Assembly: GCA_025359805.1 (NCBI GenBank) | Contig: JANYDU010000026.1 | Coordinates: forward strand, 21,417-85,416 | Reading direction: 5' to 3' | Source: Bacteroidota bacterium | Lineage (GTDB): Bacteria; Bacteroidota; Bacteroidia; UKL13-3 | Length of the DNA stretch: 64,000 bases | Shown: positions 30,101-39,323 of the stretch, one piece after another | How positions within the stretch are numbered: position 1 is the first letter of the stretch | Layout: each line of letters opens with the position of its first letter | The notes under the pieces: generated by a model | What the model saw: only the letters and a program-made list of their open reading frames with translations | Databases searched by the model: none | Told to the model about the DNA's origin: nothing | Program-made: the position numbers and the translations under genes

Positions 30101-31003
30101 TTCTGCTGTTGTAGCATAAATAATAGGATTACTTCCTCTCCAATCTACTGTTATTCCTCTTGCACCAATATTGGTAACACCTGTTCCCAAAACGTAGCTT
30201 AAGCTCCATGTACTTCCACTTCGTGTCCACTTTTGAATTCCTCCAGAAGAGTTCGATTGATCATCTGCAATATAACAAATTGTTGTATCTGCGCTAAATG
30301 AAAACTGATAAGGAGAACTACTTGAACCTGTTGCAATATAAATAACGGAAGTATTTCTTGAATTTGAAGGCATGCCTGAACCTACCCGATAAATTCCGCG
30401 CGTACCCGAACCGGTAGAAAAGTAAAGTTGGTTCGTGAAAACGTTGATGCTTCTGATATTGGTTAGGGTAGCTGAAACGATTGTATCAGCATTGGAAGCA
30501 GAAGTTCCATAGCTGATTCCAGTATTGGCACCCGCTACCCAATAGCCGGATCCATTTGATGTGGCGCATCTTGGATTATTTGCAGAGTATCCGGTGGCGG
30601 TTAATGTTGGAATAGAAAATGTACCTGATGCTGTAATATTGGCAATGGCTCTATTAACAGTAGCTGTGGTTGTAGCACTCACAGAGGACGCGTAAGGAGC
30701 TGCTGTTTTGTAGCCTGCCATATTAACGGAGGTGAAATTACTTGAGAGAGTTAACCCGCCTTCAGAAGTAGCGGTGCCACTTAAACATATAGCGCTTGAA
30801 CCTGTTTTAGGGAAGATTACGGAATTAACATAGGTTCCTGATCCAGTAAATTGATCTAGTGCAAGTGTATTCCCTGTACTGGCTAATGTGGTTGTACTGT
30901 CTCCAATTCTCAAAACAACAATGTTTCCTGATGTTAATGTTTGAGAATAAACTTGTACTGTTTGAATAAATAATAATGAGGCAATAAATAGAATTCGTTT
31001 CAT
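27134..31003 (-). CDS. Large secreted protein with SprB-like and Ig-like repeats and T9SS type A sorting domain
   Basis: SprB-like repeats (CFGGNNG..YSYSWSPAGGT), three roughly 96-aa tandem repeats, C-terminal SANPNPF...DGMYIIQVTTHDGTLIHKVVKQD. Confidence 0.85.
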   Translation of the reverse strand: MKRILFIASLLFIQTVQVYSQTLTSGNIVVLRIGDSTTTLASTGNTLALDQFTGSGTYVNSVIFPKTGSSAICLSGTATSEGGLTLSSNFTSVNMAGYKTAAPYASSVSATTTATVNRAIANITASGTFSIPTLTATGYSANNPRCATSNGSGYWVAGANTGISYGTSASNADTIVSATLTNIRSINVFTNQLYFSTGSGTRGIYRVGSGMPSNSRNTSVIYIATGSSSSPYQFSFSADTTICYIADDQSNSSGGIQKWTRSGSTWSLSYVLGTGVTNIGARGITVDWRGSNPIIYATTAEASANRVIKITDAGSSSTATTLATAVSNTIFRGIAFTPGTNPFTSSVTPLTGTTSQTNVSCFGGNNGVATVNNVSGGLGSYSYSWSPAGGTNATATNLIAGTYTCTVIDSIADTLIKTITITQPTIITASISAQTNVSCYGGNNGSVTITASGGTGSLSYIWSPSGGTSSNATSLAAGVYTCTITDSNSCSKIILDTILQPAVLANNTISSSQTICSGSTPSTLTGALPTGGNGTYTYSWLSSTTNATSGFAVASGTNNTSGYSPASLSQTTWFRRVVTSGACANDTTTAVQVTVNTAIANNTASGAQAICSGSTPTALTGSTPTGGNGSTYTYGLLSSTTNATSGFALASGTNNTSGYSPASLSQTTWYRRVVTSGACSADTTTAVAITVNTAIANNTASGAQAICSGSTPTALTGSTPTGGNGSTYTYGWLSSTTNATLGFALASGTNNTSGYSPASLSQTTWYRRVVTSGACANDTTTAVAITVGTAGTWVGATSSAWGNTANWSCPQVPTSSTNVTIPSGTTNSPIISDVQQANNVTIASGATLTINNASSLYTINGALAVSGTLTHSNGEIVFGGTIAQTIPAGTYNRLTVNNASGVVLGGNITLNDSLKMNNGNVNLGAYNLTIAGTNGIVSNAATSRFIANTGTGALTIQNIGSTGRTGAVSFPVGKSSYNPLTITNTGTIDNFTVLLIDSVTNAYTGTTPTGSKLTSNVVNRTWIVNEAVAGGSNATVSTQWATTDELTGFTRTSSYLARYTGTNWSSATSVAASGSNPYTQTQTGITSFSPFAVGSGGTVPVELLTFTGNKKGKMVELNWVTTSEINNDYFIVERSEDGKVFTQVGKVRGQGNSNRINNYSLLNDISAMMEQQVPTLYYRLTQVDFDGKAIEERIISVNLDKNISGINLSANPNPFRTGVTLNINTSKEEAINIKMMDMSGRVIREEASTVSVGDNAIEMNNLEELKDGMYIIQVTTHDGTLIHKVVKQD
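28600..29470 (-). repeat. Three roughly 288-bp tandem repeats inside the T9SS surface protein gene
   Basis: CCTGAAGTGTTGTTTGTTCC recurs at 28743, 29031 and 29319, exactly 288 bp apart; encodes SGSTPTALTGSTPTGGNG..SQTTWYRRVVTSGAC units. Outer bounds approximate. Confidence 0.85.
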
Positions 31004-31324
31004 AAAATTAGAAGATTTTTTTGTGCCACAAAAAAAAGATTTGAAGCTGAGTATACAGTTAATCTAAGATTATATAAACGTTATGCTTTTGTACATTTAA
31101 ATAGGATCATTTTTTTGCACTCTGAGGGTATAAGAATTTGCACATTTAAGTTTATTAAAAAAAAATGTACTCCATTTTAATTTCATAAAATTAGTTAAAT
31201 ATTCAATCCTTAAATCGTATGAATTCAATTCATTATTTGCAATAATTATATTGTTATTTAAAGCTATTTATGTAAAAAAATAACTTCATGTTGATGATAA
31301 CAATATTTCATGTTGGTAGATAAC

Positions 31325-34219
31325 CTATATTAACGTTTTTGCTATTTCTAATGCTGCTTGTAATCCATTTATATCATTGCCACCAGCAGTTGCATAAAAT
31401 GGTTGTCCGCCACCGCCACCTTTAATTTCTTTTGCCAATTCTTTTATAATATTTCCAGCATGGAGTTTTTTATCAGCTACTAAATTTTCAGAAATAATCA
31501 CGCTCAACATAGGCTTTCCATTAAGCACACAACCCAATACGCAAAACAAATTTTCAGTTTCGTTTTTAAGTTGAAAGGAAAGATTTTTTAGTTGATCAAC
31601 TGATGAAATTTCAATCAATTCAATAATACGATTGATGGAATTGAGATTTGAGATTTTGGATTTGAGATGGTTCTTAATTTGAATTGTTTTTTCGTTTTCA
31701 AACACTTCTAATTTTTTAAGCAATTCACTTTTTTCATCCACCAATTGCTCCACACTTTTTACAATATCTTTAGTATTTAACGTCTTACTTAACCTATCAA
31801 CTATCAACTGCCAACTATCAACTAATTCCTCCGCAGCATCAGCGGTAATGGCTTCAACCCTACGAACACCAGCAGCCACAGCACTCTCTGATGTGATTTT
31901 AAAATACCCAATTTGCCCAGTTGCTTTTACATGTGTTCCACCGCAAAGTTCTCTTGAATAGTTTTCATCAAACGTAATTACACGCACTGAGTCGCCATAT
32001 TTTTCTCCAAACAACATCATGGCTCCTAATTTTTTTGCTTCATCAATGGGCACATTTCTACGTTCATCCAAAGCAATATTTTTGCGAATTTTTTGGTTTA
32101 CGATATGCTCTACTTTAGCAATTTCTTCATCAGTCATTGCTGCAAAGTGAGAAAAATCGAAACGCAAATGTTCCTCATTTACTAACGAACCTTTTTGAGC
32201 CACATGCGTGCCCAATACACTCCGTAATGCCGCATGTAATAAGTGTGTAGCGGAATGATTATTTTCCGTGAGCGTTCTTTTATGGGTATCAACTTTTGCA
32301 ATGAAAATACCTTCAACTTCTTCTGGTAACTTTTCGGCAAAATGAATAATCAAATTGTTCTCCTTCTTCGTGTCAACAATTTTTATTTTTTCATTGGCAT
32401 TAGAGATAAAGCCATTATCACCAACTTGCCCTCCACCTTCCGGATAGAAAGGAGTTTGATTAAATACCAATTGAAATTGCTCTTTCCCTTTTGCTTTTAC
32501 TTTTCGGAATTTGAGTATTTTTATTTCCGTTTCTGTCTGGTCGTATCCCAAAAATAAAGTGGAAGCCTCACCCCGACCCTCTCCAGAGGAGAGGGAGTTT
32601 GTTTCCACCCAATCATCTGTTGTTAATTCGGTTGCTTTGCGGGAACGGGATTTTTGTTTTTCTAAACATTTTCGAAATGCGTCTATATCAATATCAACAC
32701 CTCTTTCCTTTGATATTAGCTGAGTTAGGTCAATAGGAAAGCCATAGGTGTCAGAAAGAAGAAATGCAACTTCCCCAGGAATTAATTTGTTAACTTTAAT
32801 TATATTGTCCTTTATTGGTGTGTTTTCTGTTCTCTGCAATGATAAAAGATGAAAGCTTAAAGCAACCTTATCTTGAAAAATATCGAAAAGTCTTTTTCGA
32901 AATGCATCATTATCATTTGGATTAGTAAATCTTCTTTCTAAAATATTATTCTTATAAATGAATTCAACAATTTGGTTGTATCCATCAAGAAAAGCATCAT
33001 CATTAAATAAATCTTTCCCTAATTCATCTAATCTTATTGAAAATTCAATTTCGGAGTTTAAAATTTGTATTCCATTCTCCAACGTCCTCAAAAAACTCTG
33101 CTCTTCTTCTTTAATCACTTTTACCACAAAATCTTTTTGCGCATTCAATTCAGGGAAAACATTCTTGAAACTATCAGCAATAATTTCTGCCAGCTTGCAT
33201 AAAAACGGTTCTTTAATATTTAAGAATTGGTATTGGTAACGAACCGCTCTGCGTAAAATTCTTCTTATCACATAACCTGCTCCATTATTGCTTGGCAATT
33301 GTCCATCGGCAATGGCAAATGAAATTGCACGAATATGATCGGCCATCACTCGCATAGCAATGTCGGTTTTCGAATCACTGAATGCGTAATTTATTTTTGA
33401 ATATTGTTCGATAAATTTTATGGTCGGCACAAAAACATCGGTATCATAATTGGAACTTTTTCCTTCAATGGCACGCACCAAACGTTCAAAACCCATTCCG
33501 GTATCCACGTGCTGTGCAGGGAGTTTTTCTAATGAGCCATCTGCCTTACGGTTAAATTCCATGAATACATTATTCCAAATCTCTATCACCTGAGGATGGT
33601 CGTTATTAACTAACGTAGCTCCATCTACTTTCTTTCTTTCTTCATCACTTCTTAAGTCAATATGAATTTCGGAACATGGCCCACAAGGACCGGTATCGCC
33701 CATCTCCCAAAAATTATCTTTTTTATTTCCGTTTAAAATTCGGCTCTTATCAATCCATTTTGCCCAATTATCATAAGCTTCTTGATCGAAAGCCAAACCT
33801 TCTTTTTTATCTCCTTCAAAAACGGTAACGTATAATCTGTCTTTAGGTAATTTGTAAACCTCCGTTAATAATTCCCAAGCCCACTCAATAGCTTCCTTTT
33901 TAAAATAATCGCCAAAGCTCCAATTTCCCAACATTTCAAACATGGTGTGATGGTAAGTATCTACTCCAACTTCTTCCAAATCATTATGTTTTCCGCTTAC
34001 TCGCAAACATTTTTGTGTATCAACCACACGTTTATATTTAGGCGTTTCATTACCCAAAAACCAATCTTTAAACTGATTCATGCCGGCATTGGTAAACATC
34101 AAAGTTGGGTCGTTCTTAACAACTATAGGTGCTGAGGGAACAATGGTATGTCCTTTACTTTCAAAAAATTTTAAAAACGTTTCGCGAACTTCTGTTGCTG
34201 TCATCTGGTTATTTTTCAC
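31325..34219 (-). CDS. alaS: Alanine--tRNA ligase
   Basis: FFESKGHTIVPSAPIVVKNDPTLMFTNAGMNQFKD...; NNHSATHLLHAALR; CGGTHVKATGQIG; contains unusual insertions. Confidence 0.97.
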   Translation of the reverse strand: MKNNQMTATEVRETFLKFFESKGHTIVPSAPIVVKNDPTLMFTNAGMNQFKDWFLGNETPKYKRVVDTQKCLRVSGKHNDLEEVGVDTYHHTMFEMLGNWSFGDYFKKEAIEWAWELLTEVYKLPKDRLYVTVFEGDKKEGLAFDQEAYDNWAKWIDKSRILNGNKKDNFWEMGDTGPCGPCSEIHIDLRSDEERKKVDGATLVNNDHPQVIEIWNNVFMEFNRKADGSLEKLPAQHVDTGMGFERLVRAIEGKSSNYDTDVFVPTIKFIEQYSKINYAFSDSKTDIAMRVMADHIRAISFAIADGQLPSNNGAGYVIRRILRRAVRYQYQFLNIKEPFLCKLAEIIADSFKNVFPELNAQKDFVVKVIKEEEQSFLRTLENGIQILNSEIEFSIRLDELGKDLFNDDAFLDGYNQIVEFIYKNNILERRFTNPNDNDAFRKRLFDIFQDKVALSFHLLSLQRTENTPIKDNIIKVNKLIPGEVAFLLSDTYGFPIDLTQLISKERGVDIDIDAFRKCLEKQKSRSRKATELTTDDWVETNSLSSGEGRGEASTLFLGYDQTETEIKILKFRKVKAKGKEQFQLVFNQTPFYPEGGGQVGDNGFISNANEKIKIVDTKKENNLIIHFAEKLPEEVEGIFIAKVDTHKRTLTENNHSATHLLHAALRSVLGTHVAQKGSLVNEEHLRFDFSHFAAMTDEEIAKVEHIVNQKIRKNIALDERRNVPIDEAKKLGAMMLFGEKYGDSVRVITFDENYSRELCGGTHVKATGQIGYFKITSESAVAAGVRRVEAITADAAEELVDSWQLIVDRLSKTLNTKDIVKSVEQLVDEKSELLKKLEVFENEKTIQIKNHLKSKISNLNSINRIIELIEISSVDQLKNLSFQLKNETENLFCVLGCVLNGKPMLSVIISENLVADKKLHAGNIIKELAKEIKGGGGGQPFYATAGGNDINGLQAALEIAKTLI
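31794..31823. repeat. Short tandem/dispersed repeat inside alaS
   Basis: CTATCAACTATCAACTGCCAACTATCAACT; read as ELVDSWQLIVDRLS. Confidence 0.55.
32565..32597. repeat. Palindrome-plus-tail dispersed-repeat-like element inside alaS
   Basis: GCCTCACCCCGACCCTCTCC-aga-GGAGAGGGAG; read in frame as NSLSSGEGRGEAS. Confidence 0.6.
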
Positions 34220-34350
34220 AATTAATTTAAAATCAAACCTTTGCCGATTGAGTTAGATTAAAAATAGAGAGACTATAAACTATTCTCAACTCTTTTAATT
34301 AAACTTGAATGAGCAAGTAACGATAAATTACTAATTACCGTTAACAAAGA

Positions 34351-35322
34351 ATGGCAAAAATAAAATACTTTTATAATCCACATAGCTTAGATTTTGAGAA
34401 AGTAACCACAAATGTGCGTTCATTGGTGTTGCGGGTGTTTGGATTTCTCTCTGCATCTATTGTTGCGGGTGCCATTTTCCTGATTGTTGCATATAATTTT
34501 ATTGATTCGCCTAAAGAAAAAATATTAAAACGAGAGATTGAAAATTATAAACTTCAAACCCAATTATTAAATCAGAAAGCAGAGAAAATGACTGGGGTTT
34601 TGAAAGAATTACAAGATCGTGATGCTTCTATTTATCGCTCGGTGTTTGAAGCAGAACCTATTTCTTCCAGTGTTCGTGAAGGAGGTTTTGGTGGAGTTGA
34701 TAAATACAGAGAATTGGAAGGATACGATAATTCGAATGCGTTGATTGGATTAAATAAAAAGATGGATCAACTGAATAAACAATTGTATGTTCAATCCAAA
34801 TCGTTTGATGAGTTAAGTAAACTGGCATCTAAGAAAACAGAATTTTTAGCGGCTATTCCTGCCATACAACCCATGTCGAACAAAGACCTAAGAAAGATGG
34901 CATCGGGCTTTGGGTATCGTTTGCATCCTATTTACAAAACTTATAAAATGCACACAGGTATTGATTTTACAGCTCCAACCGGAACACCAATTTATGCCAC
35001 AGGAAACGGAAGAGTGGTAACTCCTGATGATGGAATGAGCGGTTATGGAAATTTTGTGGTGATAGATCATGGGTTCGGTTACAAAACTTTATACGGACAC
35101 ATGTATCGCACAAAAGTGCGCCCAGGGCAGCATGTTAACCGCGGGCAATTAATTGGTTATGTTGGAAACACAGGTTTATCGTCAGGTCCGCATTTGCATT
35201 ACGAGGTGATGAAAAACGGAAGAAAAATAAACCCCATCAATTATTTCTTTAATGATTTAAGTGAAGCTGAATATACTTCCTTACGTGAACTTGGAGACAG
35301 ACCAACACAATCGTTTGATTAG
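34351..35322 (+). CDS. M23 family metallopeptidase
   Basis: MHTGIDFTAPTGTPIYATGNGRV...GHMYRTKVRPGQHVNRGQLIGYVGNTGLSSGPHLHYEV. Confidence 0.94.
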   Translation: MAKIKYFYNPHSLDFEKVTTNVRSLVLRVFGFLSASIVAGAIFLIVAYNFIDSPKEKILKREIENYKLQTQLLNQKAEKMTGVLKELQDRDASIYRSVFEAEPISSSVREGGFGGVDKYRELEGYDNSNALIGLNKKMDQLNKQLYVQSKSFDELSKLASKKTEFLAAIPAIQPMSNKDLRKMASGFGYRLHPIYKTYKMHTGIDFTAPTGTPIYATGNGRVVTPDDGMSGYGNFVVIDHGFGYKTLYGHMYRTKVRPGQHVNRGQLIGYVGNTGLSSGPHLHYEVMKNGRKINPINYFFNDLSEAEYTSLRELGDRPTQSFD

Positions 35323-35332
35323 TTTGTGAACC

Positions 35333-35662
35333 GTGAACCAAGAACTAATAATAAAATCCTACTATTCTATTGGCGAAGTTTCAGAAATGCTGAAAGTTGC
35401 TCCTTCGCTTATTCGTTTTTGGGAAAAAGAATTTGATATTTTAAAACCTGAAAAGACAGATAAAGGAACTAGAAAATATAGTCAGAGAGATATTCAAAAT
35501 CTTCGTTTAATTTATCATTTAGTAAAAGAAAAAGGATACACTTTACAAGGTGCAAACGAGAAGTTGAAACATAATCCAAACGTTGTTGATAACGCTCAAT
35601 TAATTGATAAACTTAAACGGGTAAAGGAATTTTTAGTGGAAATTAAAAAGTCAATAGAGTAA
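35333..35662 (+). CDS. MerR family transcriptional regulator
   Basis: YYSIGEVSEMLKVAPSLIRFWEKEFDILKPEKTDKGTRKYSQRDI; GTG start. Confidence 0.9.
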   Translation: MNQELIIKSYYSIGEVSEMLKVAPSLIRFWEKEFDILKPEKTDKGTRKYSQRDIQNLRLIYHLVKEKGYTLQGANEKLKHNPNVVDNAQLIDKLKRVKEFLVEIKKSIE

Positions 35663-35663
35663 A

Positions 35664-36236
35664 CTATAACGACTCGGCAATTACTTCTTTCACTTCAGGA
35701 ACCATTCGTGTAAGCATTCCTTCAATACCCTTTTTTAATGTAATTGTTGATGATGGGCAACCGCTGCATGAGCCTCTCATTTCAACCGTTACCACACCAT
35801 TGGTATAATCTTTAAAAACTATTTGTCCGCCATCAGTTTCTACTGCGGGTTTCACATAAGTATCCAACACATCAATAATTTTTGCTACAATAATATTATC
35901 ATCACCATAATCAGCTTTTGTTACAGTTGATTTAAAAACAATCGGCTCATCGGCCTCCACATATGATTTTAAAAACTCCTTTGCAATTGGTACAATATCA
36001 TCCCATTCACTTCCTTCTGTTCGGGTAATAGTTACAAAATTGTTCATGATAAAAACACCATTTACAAAACTAAACTCAAATAAATTTTTGGCTAAGGGTG
36101 AGGCATTTGCTTTTTCACGAGAAGGAAAATCTGCACTATCATCAGGCAATATCATTTTATTAAAAACAAACTTCATCGTTTCAGGATTTGGAGTTTGCTC
36201 GGCATATACTTCAAGAAATTCTTTTACTGCGGTCAT
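35664..36236 (-). CDS. NifU family protein (Nfu N-terminal plus NifU C-terminal)
   Basis: EQTPNPETMKFVFNK...AVETDGGQIVFKDYTNGVVTVEMRGSCSGCPSSTITLKKGIE; MTAVKEF start preferred. Confidence 0.92.
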   Translation of the reverse strand: MTAVKEFLEVYAEQTPNPETMKFVFNKMILPDDSADFPSREKANASPLAKNLFEFSFVNGVFIMNNFVTITRTEGSEWDDIVPIAKEFLKSYVEADEPIVFKSTVTKADYGDDNIIVAKIIDVLDTYVKPAVETDGGQIVFKDYTNGVVTVEMRGSCSGCPSSTITLKKGIEGMLTRMVPEVKEVIAESL

Positions 36237-36292
36237 GTTGTTTAAAAATAAGTGTCCAAATGTAACAGATTTTTTTGATGGAAAGTTTTGCG

Positions 36293-36763
36293 TTACTTTA
36301 TCTTTCGCAATACATTCCAAACCAAATCTCCTTCAAAACCTTTTCCCATAAGGAATGTAGCTGTTTTATTTTTTTTAATCAATGGATTTTTATCTTTTAC
36401 TGAAATATATTTTTCTTCGGCCAATTGTGTAATCGTTTTTAAATAATCATCTTCCAAAATCTCTTTCATTGCAGAGCGAATACAATAATCCGAAATTTTT
36501 CGAGCTTTCAGTTCTAAAGTAATTTTTATTCGTCCCCATTTTTTTACCCTAAATTTTCCACCAGCAAATGCTTGGGCAAAACGTTCTTCGTTTAAATAAT
36601 TTTGTTCGATAAGTTTTAATAAAATTTCGCCAGAATCGTTATCATACACACCCCATTCGGCAAGTTTCTCTTTTACTTCCTCGTGGCAACGCTCCTGATA
36701 TGCGCAATAACTTGCTGCTTTTAATAAGGCTTGTTGCGGAGTAAACTTTTTTTTGAAGTCCAT
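36293..36763 (-). CDS. recX: Regulatory protein RecX
   Basis: ALLKAASYCAYQERCHEEVKEKLAEWGV..YLNEERFAQAFAGGKFRVKKWGRIKI. Confidence 0.88.
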   Translation of the reverse strand: MDFKKKFTPQQALLKAASYCAYQERCHEEVKEKLAEWGVYDNDSGEILLKLIEQNYLNEERFAQAFAGGKFRVKKWGRIKITLELKARKISDYCIRSAMKEILEDDYLKTITQLAEEKYISVKDKNPLIKKNKTATFLMGKGFEGDLVWNVLRKIK

Positions 36764-36838
36764 TGGAATGAAAATGATTTCTCAAAAATAAAAAAACGAA
36801 TCAACTGCAATAACTTTAATATTATTGTGACAACAAAT

Positions 36839-39322
36839 ATGAGTTATTTTATTGCCGATATTAATGAGATTGTAAAAGGGAAATTGATTCAGCCAAACAA
36901 TGCTGTTGAACAATATCCTATTGAACATTTATTAATTGATTCACGAAAAATCATTTACCCCGAATCTTCCATTTTTATTGCCATAAAAGGAGATAGAAAT
37001 GATGGTCATCAATACCTCCAAGATGTGTATGATGCTGGTGTGAGGTATTTTATTATTGAACATTCATCGGCAAAAAATATCCCATTTGCATCGTTGCCTC
37101 ATTGCGTTTTTATTTCAGTTGAAAATGGATTAGCCGCGTTACAAAAAATCGCATCTTATCACCGTACAAAATTTCAATATCCAGTTATTGGAATTACAGG
37201 TAGCAATGGAAAAACAATTATAAAAGAATGGTTGTATCAATTACTAAAAGACGATTTAAATATTGTTAGAAACCCAAAAAGTTTCAACTCACAAGTTGGT
37301 GTTCCATTATCTGTTTGGCAAATGAATGAACAGCATCAATTGGGTATTTTTGAAGCAGGAATTTCTTTAAAAGGAGAGATGCACAATCTGAAACAAATCA
37401 TTAAACCAAATATTGGAGTGTTTACTTTTTTAGGAGCAGCACATGATGAAGGCTTCCATTCGCAAAAAGAAAAATTGCATGAAAAGTTACTTTTGTTTGA
37501 AGACGCTGAACTGCTTGTTTATTGTGCCGATCAGAAAGAAGTAGATGAACAAATTAAAACTTTTTCCTCTTATCATTCTCAACTCAAAATATTTTCATGG
37601 AGCAAAGTTGGGAATACTGCCGAAGTAAATTTTGAGGTAGAAATTAAAAAAAACAATACATCAATTGCTATCAGAAAAGGATCGCAAATTTTAGGTATCC
37701 ATATTCCATTTATTGACGAAGCATCTATTTCAAATGCTTGTTCTTGTTTTGCATTTTTGATTTCATTGAATAGGCTTTCAACAGATATTTTAAAACGATT
37801 TGAAGAATTACAACCTATTGAAATGCGTTTGCAATTAAAGGAAGGAATAAATAATTGTGTGATTATTAATGATAGTTATAATGCCGATATTAATGCCTTG
37901 CAAATTGCCCTCGATTTTATGTTGCAACAAAGTGCGGGCTATTCAAAAACAGTTATTCTTTCTGATATTTTACAAACAGGTTTAAAAGAAAAAGAACTTT
38001 ACTTGCAGGTTTCTCAGTTGCTTAAACAAAAAGGCGTAAATAATATTATTGGTATTGGACCAATGATTTGCAAACACAAAAATTTGTTTGATACACATGC
38101 TCAATTTTTTGAAAGTACTTCATCATTTATAGAATCGTATAAAAGTTTAGATTATTCCAATCAAGTTATTTTATTAAAAGGTGCGAGGCAATTTCAATTT
38201 GAAAAAATTACCGCTTTGCTTGAGAAAAAAGTGCATGAAACGGTATTTGAAATTAACCTGAATGCACTAGTTAATAATTTAAATGTGTATCGCAGCAAAT
38301 TAAAGCCTGGAGTAAAATTGATGGGCATGGTAAAAGCATTTAGTTATGGTGCGGGCAGTTATGAAATAGCTAAGGTGTTAGAATTTCATCGTGCAGATTA
38401 TTTAACCGTTGCTTATGCTGATGAAGGTGTAACACTTCGCAAAGCAGGAATTAAAACTCCCATTATGGTAATGAATCCAGAGGCATCCAGTTTTGATCAA
38501 ATTTTACAACATAATTTAGAACCAGAGATTTATAACTTTTTTATTTTTGAGCAACTCATTAAAGCGTGTGATGGTGAAGAAGTAAGCATTCATATTGAAG
38601 TGGATTGTGGCATGAAACGCTTAGGTTTTGATGAAGATGAAGTGGATCAATTGATTTTATTCATCAAGCAAAATACTAATATCAGGGTACGCAGTGTGTT
38701 TGCACATTTGGCCGCAAGCGAAGAAAAAAAGTTTGATGAATTTACTCACGAACAGCTTACAAAATTTAAACGTATCAGCGAAAAAATTTGTTTAGCTTTT
38801 GAGTATCCTATTTTAAAACATGTATTAAACAGCAGTGGAATTATTCGTTTTCCAGAAGCCCAATTTGATATGGTGCGTTTGGGGATCGGGTTGTATGGAA
38901 TTGATCCTTCCGAAAAAATTCAAAAACAATTGCAGCAAATCGGTACGTTAAAAACGGTGGTTTCACAACTGCGTAAAATAAAAAACCATGAAACGGTTGG
39001 CTATAGTCGGAAAGGAAAAGTAACTCAGGATTCGTTAATAGCTACAGTAGCCATAGGTTATGCTGATGGATTAAACCGTAGGCTTGGAAATGGCAAAGGT
39101 TACATGTTGGTAAATGGACAAAAAGCAAATATTATTGGTGGTATTTGTATGGATATGACCATGCTTGACGTAACACATATTGAGTGCAAAGAAGGCGATG
39201 AAGTAATTGTGTTTGGAAAAGAAATTAGTGTAGTGGATGTGGCAGATAAAGTTGGAACAATTCCTTATGAAATTTTAACTTCCATTTCGCAAAGAGTAAA
39301 GCGGGTTTATTATTACGAATAA
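36839..39322 (+). CDS. MurF / alanine racemase bifunctional fusion
   Basis: N-terminal MurF (GITGSNGKTIIKEWLYQLL) and C-terminal PLP racemase (VKAFSYGAGSYEIAKVLE; VRLGIGLYG); ATG at 36839. Confidence 0.95.
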   Translation: MSYFIADINEIVKGKLIQPNNAVEQYPIEHLLIDSRKIIYPESSIFIAIKGDRNDGHQYLQDVYDAGVRYFIIEHSSAKNIPFASLPHCVFISVENGLAALQKIASYHRTKFQYPVIGITGSNGKTIIKEWLYQLLKDDLNIVRNPKSFNSQVGVPLSVWQMNEQHQLGIFEAGISLKGEMHNLKQIIKPNIGVFTFLGAAHDEGFHSQKEKLHEKLLLFEDAELLVYCADQKEVDEQIKTFSSYHSQLKIFSWSKVGNTAEVNFEVEIKKNNTSIAIRKGSQILGIHIPFIDEASISNACSCFAFLISLNRLSTDILKRFEELQPIEMRLQLKEGINNCVIINDSYNADINALQIALDFMLQQSAGYSKTVILSDILQTGLKEKELYLQVSQLLKQKGVNNIIGIGPMICKHKNLFDTHAQFFESTSSFIESYKSLDYSNQVILLKGARQFQFEKITALLEKKVHETVFEINLNALVNNLNVYRSKLKPGVKLMGMVKAFSYGAGSYEIAKVLEFHRADYLTVAYADEGVTLRKAGIKTPIMVMNPEASSFDQILQHNLEPEIYNFFIFEQLIKACDGEEVSIHIEVDCGMKRLGFDEDEVDQLILFIKQNTNIRVRSVFAHLAASEEKKFDEFTHEQLTKFKRISEKICLAFEYPILKHVLNSSGIIRFPEAQFDMVRLGIGLYGIDPSEKIQKQLQQIGTLKTVVSQLRKIKNHETVGYSRKGKVTQDSLIATVAIGYADGLNRRLGNGKGYMLVNGQKANIIGGICMDMTMLDVTHIECKEGDEVIVFGKEISVVDVADKVGTIPYEILTSISQRVKRVYYYE

Positions 39323-39323
39323 C

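Noticed and set aside
27624-30119. Several plus-strand ORFs (28551..28817, 28911..29105, 29823..30119 and others)
   Set aside because: Antisense to a well-supported repetitive T9SS protein; the repeated peptides mirror the tandem repeat.
31004-31324. Long intergenic gap checked for tRNA or structured RNA
   Set aside because: AT-rich, no cloverleaf or strong conserved-looking hairpin visible by eye; promoter/UTR is the simpler reading.
36839-39322. MurF-alanine racemase fusion as a novel enzyme
   Set aside because: This fusion is, to my knowledge, common in Bacteroidota.
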